Below, in pieces: positions 7,190 through 14,066 of a stretch of 20,519 bases of DNA. How positions within the stretch are numbered: position 1 is the stretch's first letter; the number at the start of each line of letters is the position of its first letter. Made by a program: the position numbers and the translations under genes. This DNA is from JACMME01 sp051005015. Its GTDB lineage: Bacteria; Gemmatimonadota; Gemmatimonadetes; Gemmatimonadales; Gemmatimonadaceae. Below the pieces are notes generated by a model. That model searched no databases and was not told the origin of the DNA. It was given only the letters and a program-made list of their open reading frames with translations. The DNA is taken from NCBI GenBank assembly GCA_051005015.1, contig JBPCJT010000062.1, positions 1-20,519 on the forward strand. The letters run 5' to 3'.

Positions 7190-8272
7190 CAGCTCGAGAA
7201 GGTCGCGCGGAAATGCTGACAGGATGCGGGGACCACCGCTATCAAGGTACACGTCATCCTCGATGCGCACACCGCCCCAATCAGGGATGTACACGCCCGG
7301 TTCTATCGTCACTACAGCGTTCGGGGGCAGGAGTCCCTCAGCTGACGCGGCGAGCCGCGGCGCTTCGTGCACTTCCAGCCCGATTCCGTGTCCCAATCCG
7401 TGTCCGAACGCCTCTCCGTAGCCAACACTCGCGATGTAGTCGCGCGCCACAGCGTCGGCCTCCCGCCCCCGCATGTCCGCCCGAACAGCCGCCGATGCGC
7501 GCGCATTTGCTTCCCGGACAATATCATATACTTCCCGCTGCCGCGTGTCGCACCGCCCTACGACGAAGGTTCTGGTAATGTCAGCGCAATAGCCGCCGAC
7601 GACGGAACCAAAGTCCATCAACAGAAAATCGCCTCTCTCCACCGCTCTGCCGGAGGTGCGAGCATGCGGTAAAGCCGAACGCGCACCAGACGCGACGATA
7701 CTTGGAAATGGAAGCGCCTCACTCCCGTGCTCACGCAGCGCGCTTTCCAGCATTCCGGCAATCTCGCTCTCCGTCATCCCGGCTCGCACCACAGGCAATA
7801 CGCTCTCAAGCGCTCCCGTGGCTACTGCGACTGCTTGTTCAATGAGGGTGAGCTCATCCGCGTCCTTTTGCGCGCGCAAGCCCTCAGCCAGGTCGACTGT
7901 AGGCTTCCAGTGCCACACCTTTCCCGCCTCCTGCAGGCGTTCAAAGTCCCGGTGAATAAGGTGCGCTGATTCGAATCCGATCGAGCTGACGGCGGGCAGT
8001 TCCGGCAAAAGGCGCCACAGTCCCGACCAAAGGCTCTGGCTTTCAATACTGACCCGCACAAGCCCGTCCACCTCCTCGGAAGCCTGCGTCTTGTACCGGA
8101 AATCGGTGAGCATGCATCGCTCACTCGCGGTGACGAACAGCAGTGCGCTGGTGCCGGAAAAGCCAGTCAGATACCGAATGTTGGACATACCGGATATGAG
8201 AAGACCATCCAGCTCGGCGAGCTCCATTTGCGCGACGAGCGCCGCGAGGCGCGATAGCCGGCGATCAGTCAC
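7184..8272 (-). CDS. Xaa-Pro peptidase (M24 metallopeptidase family)
   Basis: This cytoplasmic dimetal peptidase cleaves bonds involving proline, as Xaa-Pro aminopeptidase or dipeptidase. The 362-residue protein has an N-terminal creatinase-like domain (LISGMSNIRYLTGFSGTS at 25-42) and the pita-bread catalytic domain from about 138. All five metal ligands are visible: Asp220 (LLMDFGS), Asp231 (ADITRTF), His295 (HGLGHGIG), Glu324 (TIEPGVY) and Glu338 (VRIEDDV). The start is a GTG at 8272 that overlaps the aroQ stop (GTGACTGA), so translation is coupled. The aroQ-peptidase-accB order is common in bacteria, where an efp gene often lies between the peptidase and accB. No efp is present here. Sequence alone does not settle aminopeptidase (PepP) versus dipeptidase (PepQ). 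Confidence 0.93.
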   Translation of the reverse strand: MTDRRLSRLAALVAQMELAELDGLLISGMSNIRYLTGFSGTSALLFVTASERCMLTDFRYKTQASEEVDGLVRVSIESQSLWSGLWRLLPELPAVSSIGFESAHLIHRDFERLQEAGKVWHWKPTVDLAEGLRAQKDADELTLIEQAVAVATGALESVLPVVRAGMTESEIAGMLESALREHGSEALPFPSIVASGARSALPHARTSGRAVERGDFLLMDFGSVVGGYCADITRTFVVGRCDTRQREVYDIVREANARASAAVRADMRGREADAVARDYIASVGYGEAFGHGLGHGIGLEVHEAPRLAASAEGLLPPNAVVTIEPGVYIPDWGGVRIEDDVYLDSGGPRILSAFPRDLLELS

Positions 8273-8702
8273 GCGCCAGGGCGCGTACTAGTCCACGCAA
8301 AGCGAGCTCGTAACCGAAAGCTCCAAAACCGGACAAAATAGCCAGGGCTCCGCTGGCCAGCACCGAATGTCTTCTTTCGGGCTCGCGAGCAAAAATATTG
8401 GAAAGGTGGACCTCGACATACGGCATAGCTGTTGCCGCGAAAGCATCACGAATGGCAAGGCTGCTGTGCGCGTAAGCCCCGGCATTGATGACTACGCCAT
8501 CCGCGCGTCCTCGCAGGGCGTGAATGCAGTCGATCAGTTCTCCCTCGCCGTTGCGCTGGGAAAACTCCAGCGATATGCCCAGCTCGTCACCGACTTGTCG
8601 CAACGAATGCTCGATATCCTCTAGCGTTTCAGAGCCGTAGATGGATGGCTCACGTACGCCGAGCAAATTCAGGCTCGGGCCGTTCAACACGGCGATGACC
8701 AC
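8265..8702 (-). CDS. aroQ: Type II 3-dehydroquinate dehydratase
   Basis: AroQ dehydrates 3-dehydroquinate to 3-dehydroshikimate, the third step of the shikimate pathway. The 145-residue size and the signature LNGPSLNLLGVREPSIYG (6-23) are typical of the dodecameric type II enzyme. They include catalytic Arg17 and Tyr22. NAGAYAHSS (73-81), EVHLSN (97-102) and AREPERRHS (105-113) form the rest of the active site. The usual SNHEG stretch reads RNGEG at 50-54, so a His is replaced by Gly, a mild departure. The start is a GTG at 8702 sharing one base with the upstream TPR stop (TAGTG). The end overlaps the peptidase by 8 nt. Both point to a translationally coupled operon. Confidence 0.95.
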   Translation of the reverse strand: MVIAVLNGPSLNLLGVREPSIYGSETLEDIEHSLRQVGDELGISLEFSQRNGEGELIDCIHALRGRADGVVINAGAYAHSSLAIRDAFAATAMPYVEVHLSNIFAREPERRHSVLASGALAILSGFGAFGYELALRGLVRALARD

Positions 8703-10402
8703 TACTTCTTGAGCCCTTCAAGCCACGCGTTGAACGCTTCGAGATCCGACTCATCGGGCTTGCCTGTCTCCTGGCGGCCCCGCGAACCTGCGTTCGCCCC
8801 TTCCTCACTTCCGCGCGCAAGCTTGGCGTCGGAGGCATCATTGAAGAACTCGTCGAATGAAAAACCACCTGCGCTCGCTGTCTTTTCCGCCCGCGATTCC
8901 GCCCCGCGAAAAACATCATCGAGCGAAAGCCCATGGGATGCCGTACGTGACGGCAGCCCCAGCGCCTCCCCCTCCTGTTCCAAATCCTTCCCTGAGTAGG
9001 CGCGGGCGAGACGATCGGCAGCCTTCTCATCCTCCGCCGGAGCGGGCGTATCGCCGAAGAAACCGAGAGGGTCCGACGCATTACCTGAATCGCTCTGCAC
9101 CTGAACCGCACCTGCCTCGCTACGCTCCCCCGGGTTCGATGTATGCGGGCGCGCCGGCCGCCTCGCAGCAAGGGCCGATAGAAACGACCGCACCGTTCGA
9201 GGCTCCTCAGAGCGTTCGACGGATTCAGTGCTACGGTCCTCCTGAACAATGGCTCTTACAGTCTCTCCCTTTCCCTGCTCCAAATGCGCCACTCGCGCTC
9301 GAAGCTCCTCGTCTCCTGGGTTTTGCTCGGCCAGTTTCCGGTAAACGCTCAGCGCTTCTTCCCGAAACCCCTGCTGCAGATATAACTCGGCCATCGTCTC
9401 GGTGACAAATGCCGCCGGCGTTTCCTCGCTGGGAGGCACTATCTCATCGAAGGTGCGGCCGAGAACGGGATCGTAGGAGTAGGACGATGGCGCCTCCCGG
9501 GCGGCTTGAGATGCCGCTTCCAGCGGTTCCGCAATTGGCGGTTCGACGTCTACACCATCGTCCCTGCCCGCTATGGGCATTTCGAACACGTCGAGCAACG
9601 CCGGGGCTATTGCCGCCGGAGCGATGCCATCGTCCTCGAGTGCCAGCTTCTCGCTCCACATGCTGGAGTCGCTGGCGGCCGTTTCTTCCAGAGACGGCGA
9701 CGCCGACTCAAATGCGAACCCGGGGCCGGAATCGTGGGCCGATCCCTCTGGAGATATTCCCCAGTCCAACAGCTCCGTGTCATTGTCTACTTTTTTCGAC
9801 TCTTCTCCGCCAGCCTTCTCTGAGCTTGTCAGCTCCGTGTCTTCTGTTGCAGGGAAAGTGTCAGGAAACTCATGCTCAGGAAAATCCTCGGTCCGAGTCA
9901 GAACACCAGGCCCGGCTCCGCTGGGAGCGCTTGTCTGCACCTGACCCCAGTTAACCATCGGATCGGCTGCGGACACGGGTGCTGAAGGTGCGCCCGACGA
10001 AGGCGGCGGGGACATCGAGGCGACGAGTCCGGAAATTTCTTCGTTCTGCGGATCGACGTCCAGAAGGCGCTGATACCAGCCCTCAGCCACACCATTTTCG
10101 CCGCGCTGCCGTGCAATGTCACCCATCTGCCGAAGCGCTATGAGATTCTCCGGATCGAGCGCAAGCGCCGTCTCGAAGGTCTGGCGCGCCTCATCCATCT
10201 CTCCACGATCGAACAGCGCCTGCCCAAGCACGATGTGGCCGCTTATGTATCCAGGCTGTTGGGGAATGTGGGCGCGGCACATTTCAATCGCCCGATCAGA
10301 GTCGCCCGCCTTCCGATACTCATTGGCGAGCCTGGCAAATACCCGCCTTGGGTTCTCACTGAACTGCCTCTCCAAATCGGAAATCAGGGACGATCTGTCC
10401 AT
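8702..10402 (-). CDS. TPR protein with long acidic linker and repeated short C-terminal motifs
   Basis: This 566-residue protein is of unknown function. Residues about 18-120 form three TPR-like helical repeats (LANEYRKAGDSDRAIEMCRA, VLGQALFDRGEMDEARQTFE and the one following). A Pro/Ser/Glu/Asp-rich disordered region spans about 130-330. One isolated TPR unit (MAELYLQQGFREEALSVYRK) lies at 337-356, followed by a second disordered tail. Short similar peptides recur in the disordered parts: GRTFDEIV at 315-322, GLSLDDVFRG at 491-500 and GFSFDEFFND at 513-522. The protein ends with a conserved-looking LEAFNAWLEGLKK. There is no signal peptide or membrane segment, so it is probably a cytoplasmic scaffold. 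The ATG at 10402 is preceded by GAGG about 9 nt upstream. It is the first gene of the left operon. Confidence 0.82.
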   Translation of the reverse strand: MDRSSLISDLERQFSENPRRVFARLANEYRKAGDSDRAIEMCRAHIPQQPGYISGHIVLGQALFDRGEMDEARQTFETALALDPENLIALRQMGDIARQRGENGVAEGWYQRLLDVDPQNEEISGLVASMSPPPSSGAPSAPVSAADPMVNWGQVQTSAPSGAGPGVLTRTEDFPEHEFPDTFPATEDTELTSSEKAGGEESKKVDNDTELLDWGISPEGSAHDSGPGFAFESASPSLEETAASDSSMWSEKLALEDDGIAPAAIAPALLDVFEMPIAGRDDGVDVEPPIAEPLEAASQAAREAPSSYSYDPVLGRTFDEIVPPSEETPAAFVTETMAELYLQQGFREEALSVYRKLAEQNPGDEELRARVAHLEQGKGETVRAIVQEDRSTESVERSEEPRTVRSFLSALAARRPARPHTSNPGERSEAGAVQVQSDSGNASDPLGFFGDTPAPAEDEKAADRLARAYSGKDLEQEGEALGLPSRTASHGLSLDDVFRGAESRAEKTASAGGFSFDEFFNDASDAKLARGSEEGANAGSRGRQETGKPDESDLEAFNAWLEGLKK

Positions 10403-10451
10403 GCAATGCCCTCGGAAGTTGCCGCGGAAACCTTTGCGGCGATAAGCGTGA

Positions 10452-10481
10452 AGAATACCATAACCTGACGATTCAAGTCAA
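10452..10481 (-). promoter_or_regulatory. Probable sigma70 promoter of the left operon
   Basis: On the minus strand TTGACT (10481-10476) and TATTCT (10457-10452) are 18 bp apart. A TG one base before the -10 makes it an extended -10 element. Transcription would start near 10445, about 43 nt before the TPR gene. It is the only strong promoter I see upstream of the TPR-aroQ-peptidase-accB run. Confidence 0.6.
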
Positions 10482-10500
10482 TCGGAAGTGACATTCTCAC

Positions 10501-10530
10501 TTGCTTTTATGCGATGTCCAGCGATAGCTT
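10501..10530 (+). promoter_or_regulatory. Weak candidate promoter of the PPIase gene
   Basis: TTGCTT (10501-10506) and TAGCTT (10525-10530) are 18 bp apart, about 50 nt upstream of the PPIase start. The -10 match is poor. The divergent region must hold a plus-strand promoter, but this one is only a candidate. Confidence 0.3.
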
Positions 10531-10578
10531 TTTTGGTCTGTATCCCCCCTAATCTCATCGCTTCGGGAGTACCGCCCC

Positions 10579-12408
10579 GTGCTACAAACAATGCGGAGCG
10601 CCGCAAAATACATCTGGATAATAATCGTTATCGCGTTTGTGGGTGTCTTTCTTTTCGCGGAGACATCCGGGCTCACCGACCGTAACGTCACGCGCGGGAC
10701 GAGTATCGGCAAGGTAAACGGCGAGGCAATCACCGTCGATTCGTACGATCGTGCGGTCCGCTCGATTACCGAGCGCGCACAGCGAGAGGGCCGAACGCTC
10801 ACGTTGGACGACCAGCGCCGGGCCGAAAACGCGGCATTCGACCAACTGGTTGACGACATCCTACTCCGTGCCGAGCTAGACCGCCGCGGCATCGAGGTGA
10901 CGGACGAGGAGATTCGCCTGGCTGCGCGCACGTATCCGCCACCAGAAATCATGCAGTCTCCCGAGCTCCAGACTGAGGGACGGTTCGACCCCGAGAAGTA
11001 CCAGCGATACCTGGGCAGTCCTGGCGCGGGGGACGTACGTCTGTATCTGGAGAGCTATTATCGTTCCGAGATTCCGAGACAGAAGTTATCCGAACAGCTG
11101 ATTGCCGGTATCCACGTTTCCGATGCACAGCTATGGTCGATCTGGCGCGATCAGCACGACTCCGCCGTAGTTTCTTTTGTCGCGCTCACACCCGAGTTAC
11201 TGTCGGATTCGTCGGTGAATGTCACGGATCAGGAGATCAAGACCTACTTCAAGGAACACCGAAACGATTTCCGACAGCTGCCCGGGCGGGCACAGGTATC
11301 GGTCGTAAGGCTTCCACGCATTGTCACGGCTGCGGACACGGCGAGTACGCGCGCGCGCGCGGAAGCACTTCGAGCCGAAATCACGGGTGGGGCGAAGTTT
11401 GAGGACATTGCCAGACGGGAGTCGGTGGATTCCGCATCCGCGGCTCAGGGAGGGTCGCTTGGCCGGATAACACCGGCGGAGCCGTTCGTTCAGGAGTTCA
11501 AGACCGCGGCGTTTGCACTGGATGCAGGCCAGATTTCGCAGCCCGTTCTTTCGCAGTTCGGCTACCACCTCATCAAGGTGGATGAAAAGAAGGGCGACAC
11601 AATCGCGGTTCGGCACATACTGCTGAAAATCCAGCAGAGCGATTCGTCCGCGGCGGTAACGGACCAGCGCGCGGACCAGCTCGCACGCCTCGCGGCCGAA
11701 GCGGATGACCCGGCACGGTTCGATGCCGCGGCGAAAACGATGCAGCTGCCCGTGTTTACCGGCATGGCCGTGGAGGGAGAGCCGCTCACCGTGGCAGGAC
11801 AGTACGTGCCCGATGTAAGTGCCTGGGCCTTTGGAGGCGCGAAGAAGGGGGAGTCAAGTGAGCTTATCGAAGCCGACGATGCCTATTATCTCGCGCGGAT
11901 CGACTCGCTGGTTGAAGGAGGGGCGCCCAGCGTGGATAATCTGCGTGATGAGATAAGCCGCATCCTGGCACGTCAGAAAAAAGTGGATGCGCTCATGCCC
12001 CGAGCCGAACGGATAGCGACGGCCGTTGTTGGCGGTAAGTCGTTGGAAGAAGCCGCGCAAGCCAATGATGCCCGGGTGCAGCAAACCGAGGCGTTCACCC
12101 GAACGGCGACTGTGCCAGGGCTGGGCCGACTCAGTGAGGTTATCGGAGCCGCTTTCGGTCTTCCAGTTGGAGCCGTGAGTGCGCCGGTGAAGACTCGCAG
12201 CGGTGTCTACGTCATACGCGTGGAACGCCGAGTCCAGGCAGATAGGGCCGCCTGGGAAGCTCAGAAGGATTCCCAGAGGGCTGCGTTACTCGACCAGATG
12301 CGCCGCCAGCGTGTTCAGCAGTTCATGGTCAACCTGCGTGAAGCCGCGAAGATAAGCGATGATCGCGACAAGCTGCGGCAGGCTCAGATTCAGGGAGCGA
12401 CAAGCTGA
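10579..12408 (+). CDS. Membrane-anchored peptidyl-prolyl cis-trans isomerase (SurA/PpiD-like)
   Basis: This 609-residue folding factor probably acts outside the inner membrane on exported proteins. A short positively charged N-terminus leads into a single membrane anchor (about residues 12-27). A SurA-N/PpiD-like chaperone domain (about 40-190) follows, then a PpiC-type rotamase domain (about 237-336, with GGSLGRITPAEPFVQEF and FGYHLIKVDE). A second, degenerate PpiC-like region begins with AVRHILLKI at 343-351. A further GAVSAPVKTRSGVYVIRV segment at 531-548 resembles the end of a third rotamase unit. The start is a GTG at 10579, supported by GGGAG 10 nt upstream. The in-frame ATG at 10591 is too far from it. 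It is the only plus-strand gene and converges on tatA. The domain order is PpiD-like, but I would not insist on orthology. Confidence 0.88.
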   Translation: MLQTMRSAAKYIWIIIVIAFVGVFLFAETSGLTDRNVTRGTSIGKVNGEAITVDSYDRAVRSITERAQREGRTLTLDDQRRAENAAFDQLVDDILLRAELDRRGIEVTDEEIRLAARTYPPPEIMQSPELQTEGRFDPEKYQRYLGSPGAGDVRLYLESYYRSEIPRQKLSEQLIAGIHVSDAQLWSIWRDQHDSAVVSFVALTPELLSDSSVNVTDQEIKTYFKEHRNDFRQLPGRAQVSVVRLPRIVTAADTASTRARAEALRAEITGGAKFEDIARRESVDSASAAQGGSLGRITPAEPFVQEFKTAAFALDAGQISQPVLSQFGYHLIKVDEKKGDTIAVRHILLKIQQSDSSAAVTDQRADQLARLAAEADDPARFDAAAKTMQLPVFTGMAVEGEPLTVAGQYVPDVSAWAFGGAKKGESSELIEADDAYYLARIDSLVEGGAPSVDNLRDEISRILARQKKVDALMPRAERIATAVVGGKSLEEAAQANDARVQQTEAFTRTATVPGLGRLSEVIGAAFGLPVGAVSAPVKTRSGVYVIRVERRVQADRAAWEAQKDSQRAALLDQMRRQRVQQFMVNLREAAKISDDRDKLRQAQIQGATS

Positions 12409-12410
12409 TA

Positions 12411-12433
12411 GCGTGCGGGCGCGCTCCGCACGC
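12411..12433. terminator. GC-rich hairpin after the PPIase gene
   Basis: GCGTGCGG and CCGCACGC form a perfect 8-bp stem with a 7-nt loop, beginning two bases after the PPIase stop. No T-run follows on either strand, so intrinsic termination is plausible but weak. It could also protect the mRNA 3' end. Confidence 0.5.
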
Positions 12434-12457
12434 GTTAAACGTCTCCAAACCACGCCG

Positions 12458-12478
12458 CCTCCGGTCTGGCGCCGGAGG
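12458..12478. terminator. Second hairpin in the convergent gap
   Basis: CCTCCGG and CCGGAGG form a 7-bp stem with a 7-nt loop, between the first hairpin and the tatA stop. It is symmetric, so it could end transcription from both sides. No U-tract is present. Confidence 0.4.
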
Positions 12479-12501
12479 ACGGGTCCTCATGTGACGCCAA
12501 C

Positions 12502-12777
12502 TCAACCCAGCAGGCGCTTCGGCTCGGGACGAGGTACTTCTTCCGGCGCCGGCGACACTGAACCCGGCGCCTGTTCAGCTGCACGCACACGGTCGAGCCG
12601 CTCCTCGGCTTCCGGCTCGGTGATAGAGCGGTTAACGTCGTTCATGCTCTTCTTGAACTCTTTTATTCCCTTGCCGAATGAGCCCGCGATCTCCGGAATT
12701 CTCTTGGCGCCAAAAAGAAGCAGCACAACCAACAGAATGATCAGGATTTCGCCGAAACCGAAATTGCCGAAATTCAT
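12502..12777 (-). CDS. tatA: Twin-arginine translocase subunit TatA/TatE
   Basis: TatA multimers form the membrane passage through which folded Tat substrates cross the cytoplasmic membrane. The 91-residue protein has the hallmark layout. A short N-terminus (FGFGE) leads into one transmembrane helix (about 10-22, ILIILLVVLLLFG). The hinge FGAKRIPEIAGSFG follows, then an amphipathic helix (KGIKEFKKSMND) and a charged, Pro-rich tail. The start ATG at 12777 has the best Shine-Dalgarno in the window: CTAGGAGG, whose TAG is the stop of the upstream gene, with 5 nt spacing. No tatB or tatC is in the window. It is the last gene of the right-hand minus-strand run. Confidence 0.95.
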   Translation of the reverse strand: MNFGNFGFGEILIILLVVLLLFGAKRIPEIAGSFGKGIKEFKKSMNDVNRSITEPEAEERLDRVRAAEQAPGSVSPAPEEVPRPEPKRLLG

Positions 12778-12782
12778 CGTAA

Positions 12783-12789
12783 CCTCCTA
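12783..12789 (-). promoter_or_regulatory. Strong ribosome binding site of tatA overlapping the upstream stop
   Basis: The minus strand reads TAGGAGG, then TTACG and the tatA ATG. GGAGG is a full anti-16S match, in contrast to most genes here, which depend on stop/start overlap. It suggests tatA needs higher or independent translation. Confidence 0.75.
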
Positions 12790-13068
12790 GAAGAGCGATC
12801 GAGCGATAACGTAAGCCACCAGCACTCCGGTCAGGCTCAGCAACGTGACATCGAGGGCGACAGGACCTATCGCGAATGTAATTATCACCAGATCTATTGT
12901 TAGCGGGCCGAAGGAAGGCGTAACTCCTGTTGTCAGAAACTCCTTCACTGCCCCGGCGGGAAAGAAAGCTCGAGCGAACATCGTCATGAATCCACCCACC
13001 ACGAATCCGACCGCCAGCACCAGAGCATGAAACCCCGGACGGCGTCGCGATGATCCACGGTTGATCAC
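12787..13068 (-). CDS. Small membrane protein, DUF4321-like
   Basis: This is a 93-residue protein with two hydrophobic stretches, about 14-34 (FHALVLAVGFVVGGFMTMFAR... region) and 56-90. The second reads DLVIITFAIGPVALDVT then LLSLTGVLVAYVIA. The pattern, with a short loop rich in Thr, Pro and Gly between them, resembles DUF4321, a family of about 80-90 residues with no known function. I am recalling the family, not aligning to it. The N-terminus is basic (RGSSRRRPG), which suggests it faces the cytoplasm. The start is a GTG at 13068 overlapping the polyprenyl synthase stop by 4 nt (GTGA). The stop forms part of the tatA ribosome site. Its placement suggests an envelope role. Confidence 0.72.
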   Translation of the reverse strand: MINRGSSRRRPGFHALVLAVGFVVGGFMTMFARAFFPAGAVKEFLTTGVTPSFGPLTIDLVIITFAIGPVALDVTLLSLTGVLVAYVIARSLF

Positions 13069-14066
13069 TGGCTTCGATCCACGGCATAGGCGATCGCGTC
13101 GCGTAACGCGGCGGACGCCGCCGTTTCGGGCAAGCCGGAGAGAGCGGCATTCGCTTCCACTGCAAACTGCTCTCCACGGTTGCGCGCATACTCCAGTCCG
13201 CCGTGCTCGGTCACTATTCCAGCAACACGGCTCATCTGCTCTTCGTGGGGATGCGAATTCGCGAAAAGCGCTTCAACTTCCGCGCGCTCGGCCGGCGACA
13301 TGCTCCGGAGTGCCGCGATGAGCGGCAACGTCACCTTATGCTCGCGAAGATCGGAGCCGCCAGGTTTTCCCATTACCGCTTCGCTGGACGTATAATCCAG
13401 GAGATCGTCGGCAACCTGGAAAGCCATTCCGAGAGCGCGCCCGTATCGGCTGAGGACGCTGCGATAGCGAGGAGCGCCCGCGATAGCACCAATTTCGCAC
13501 GCCGCAGCGAGCAGGGACGCGGTCTTGGACCGGATGAGGGTTTCGTAATCCGCTTCAGAGAACTGCAGCGCATCGACGGCTCCAAGCTGGCGCATCTCGC
13601 CAACCGTCATCTCGTTCGTCGCCGCCGCAAGCGTGCGCAGCACCTCCATGTCTCCCAGCCGCGCCAGCTCGACCACCGCTCGCGAATACAGGAAGTCTCC
13701 CATGATCACGGATACTTGATGGCTGAAAAGCGAGTTCACCGTCGGCATGCCGCGCCGTAGAACGGAATGGTCGACGGAATCGTCGTGCACCAGTGTTGCG
13801 ATGTGAACAAGCTCAACTATCGCTCCAAGTGTCGCGGCGCGCGGTGCTGAACGACCTTCGATGGAGCTCGCCAACAGAGTAAGAGTGGGACGGAACAGCT
13901 TACCCTTCATGAGAAGAAGATGCCCGCTGATCTCCTCGATCATGGGGAAATCCGCGACCACAATACGCCGAAGCTCCAGTGCAACCTGATCCAGACGATC
14001 GATAACAGGTGCCTGGATTTCTCCCAGGGATGGAGTCAGGGAAGGACGTGGGCGAGGGGAGCTCAC
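13065..14066 (-). CDS. All-trans polyprenyl diphosphate synthase
   Basis: This enzyme condenses isopentenyl diphosphate units onto an allylic primer to make a long-chain prenyl diphosphate, most likely the menaquinone/ubiquinone side chain. The 333-residue protein has KGKLFRPTL (54-62), the first Asp-rich motif HDDSVD (94-99, Asp95, Asp96, Asp99) followed by LRRGMPTVN (103-111), and MGDFLYSRA (122-130). The second Asp-rich motif is QVADDLLDYT (217-226, Asp220, Asp221, Asp224), followed by GKPGGSDLREHKVTLPLI (233-250). Small residues lie before the first motif (ELVHIATLVHDD), consistent with a long-chain (C30-C50) product, but chain length cannot be read off reliably. The start is a GTG at 14066, overlapping the TPR stop by 4 nt (GTGA). 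The stop overlaps the DUF4321-like gene in the same way. Confidence 0.92.
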   Translation of the reverse strand: MSSPRPRPSLTPSLGEIQAPVIDRLDQVALELRRIVVADFPMIEEISGHLLLMKGKLFRPTLTLLASSIEGRSAPRAATLGAIVELVHIATLVHDDSVDHSVLRRGMPTVNSLFSHQVSVIMGDFLYSRAVVELARLGDMEVLRTLAAATNEMTVGEMRQLGAVDALQFSEADYETLIRSKTASLLAAACEIGAIAGAPRYRSVLSRYGRALGMAFQVADDLLDYTSSEAVMGKPGGSDLREHKVTLPLIAALRSMSPAERAEVEALFANSHPHEEQMSRVAGIVTEHGGLEYARNRGEQFAVEANAALSGLPETAASAALRDAIAYAVDRSQ

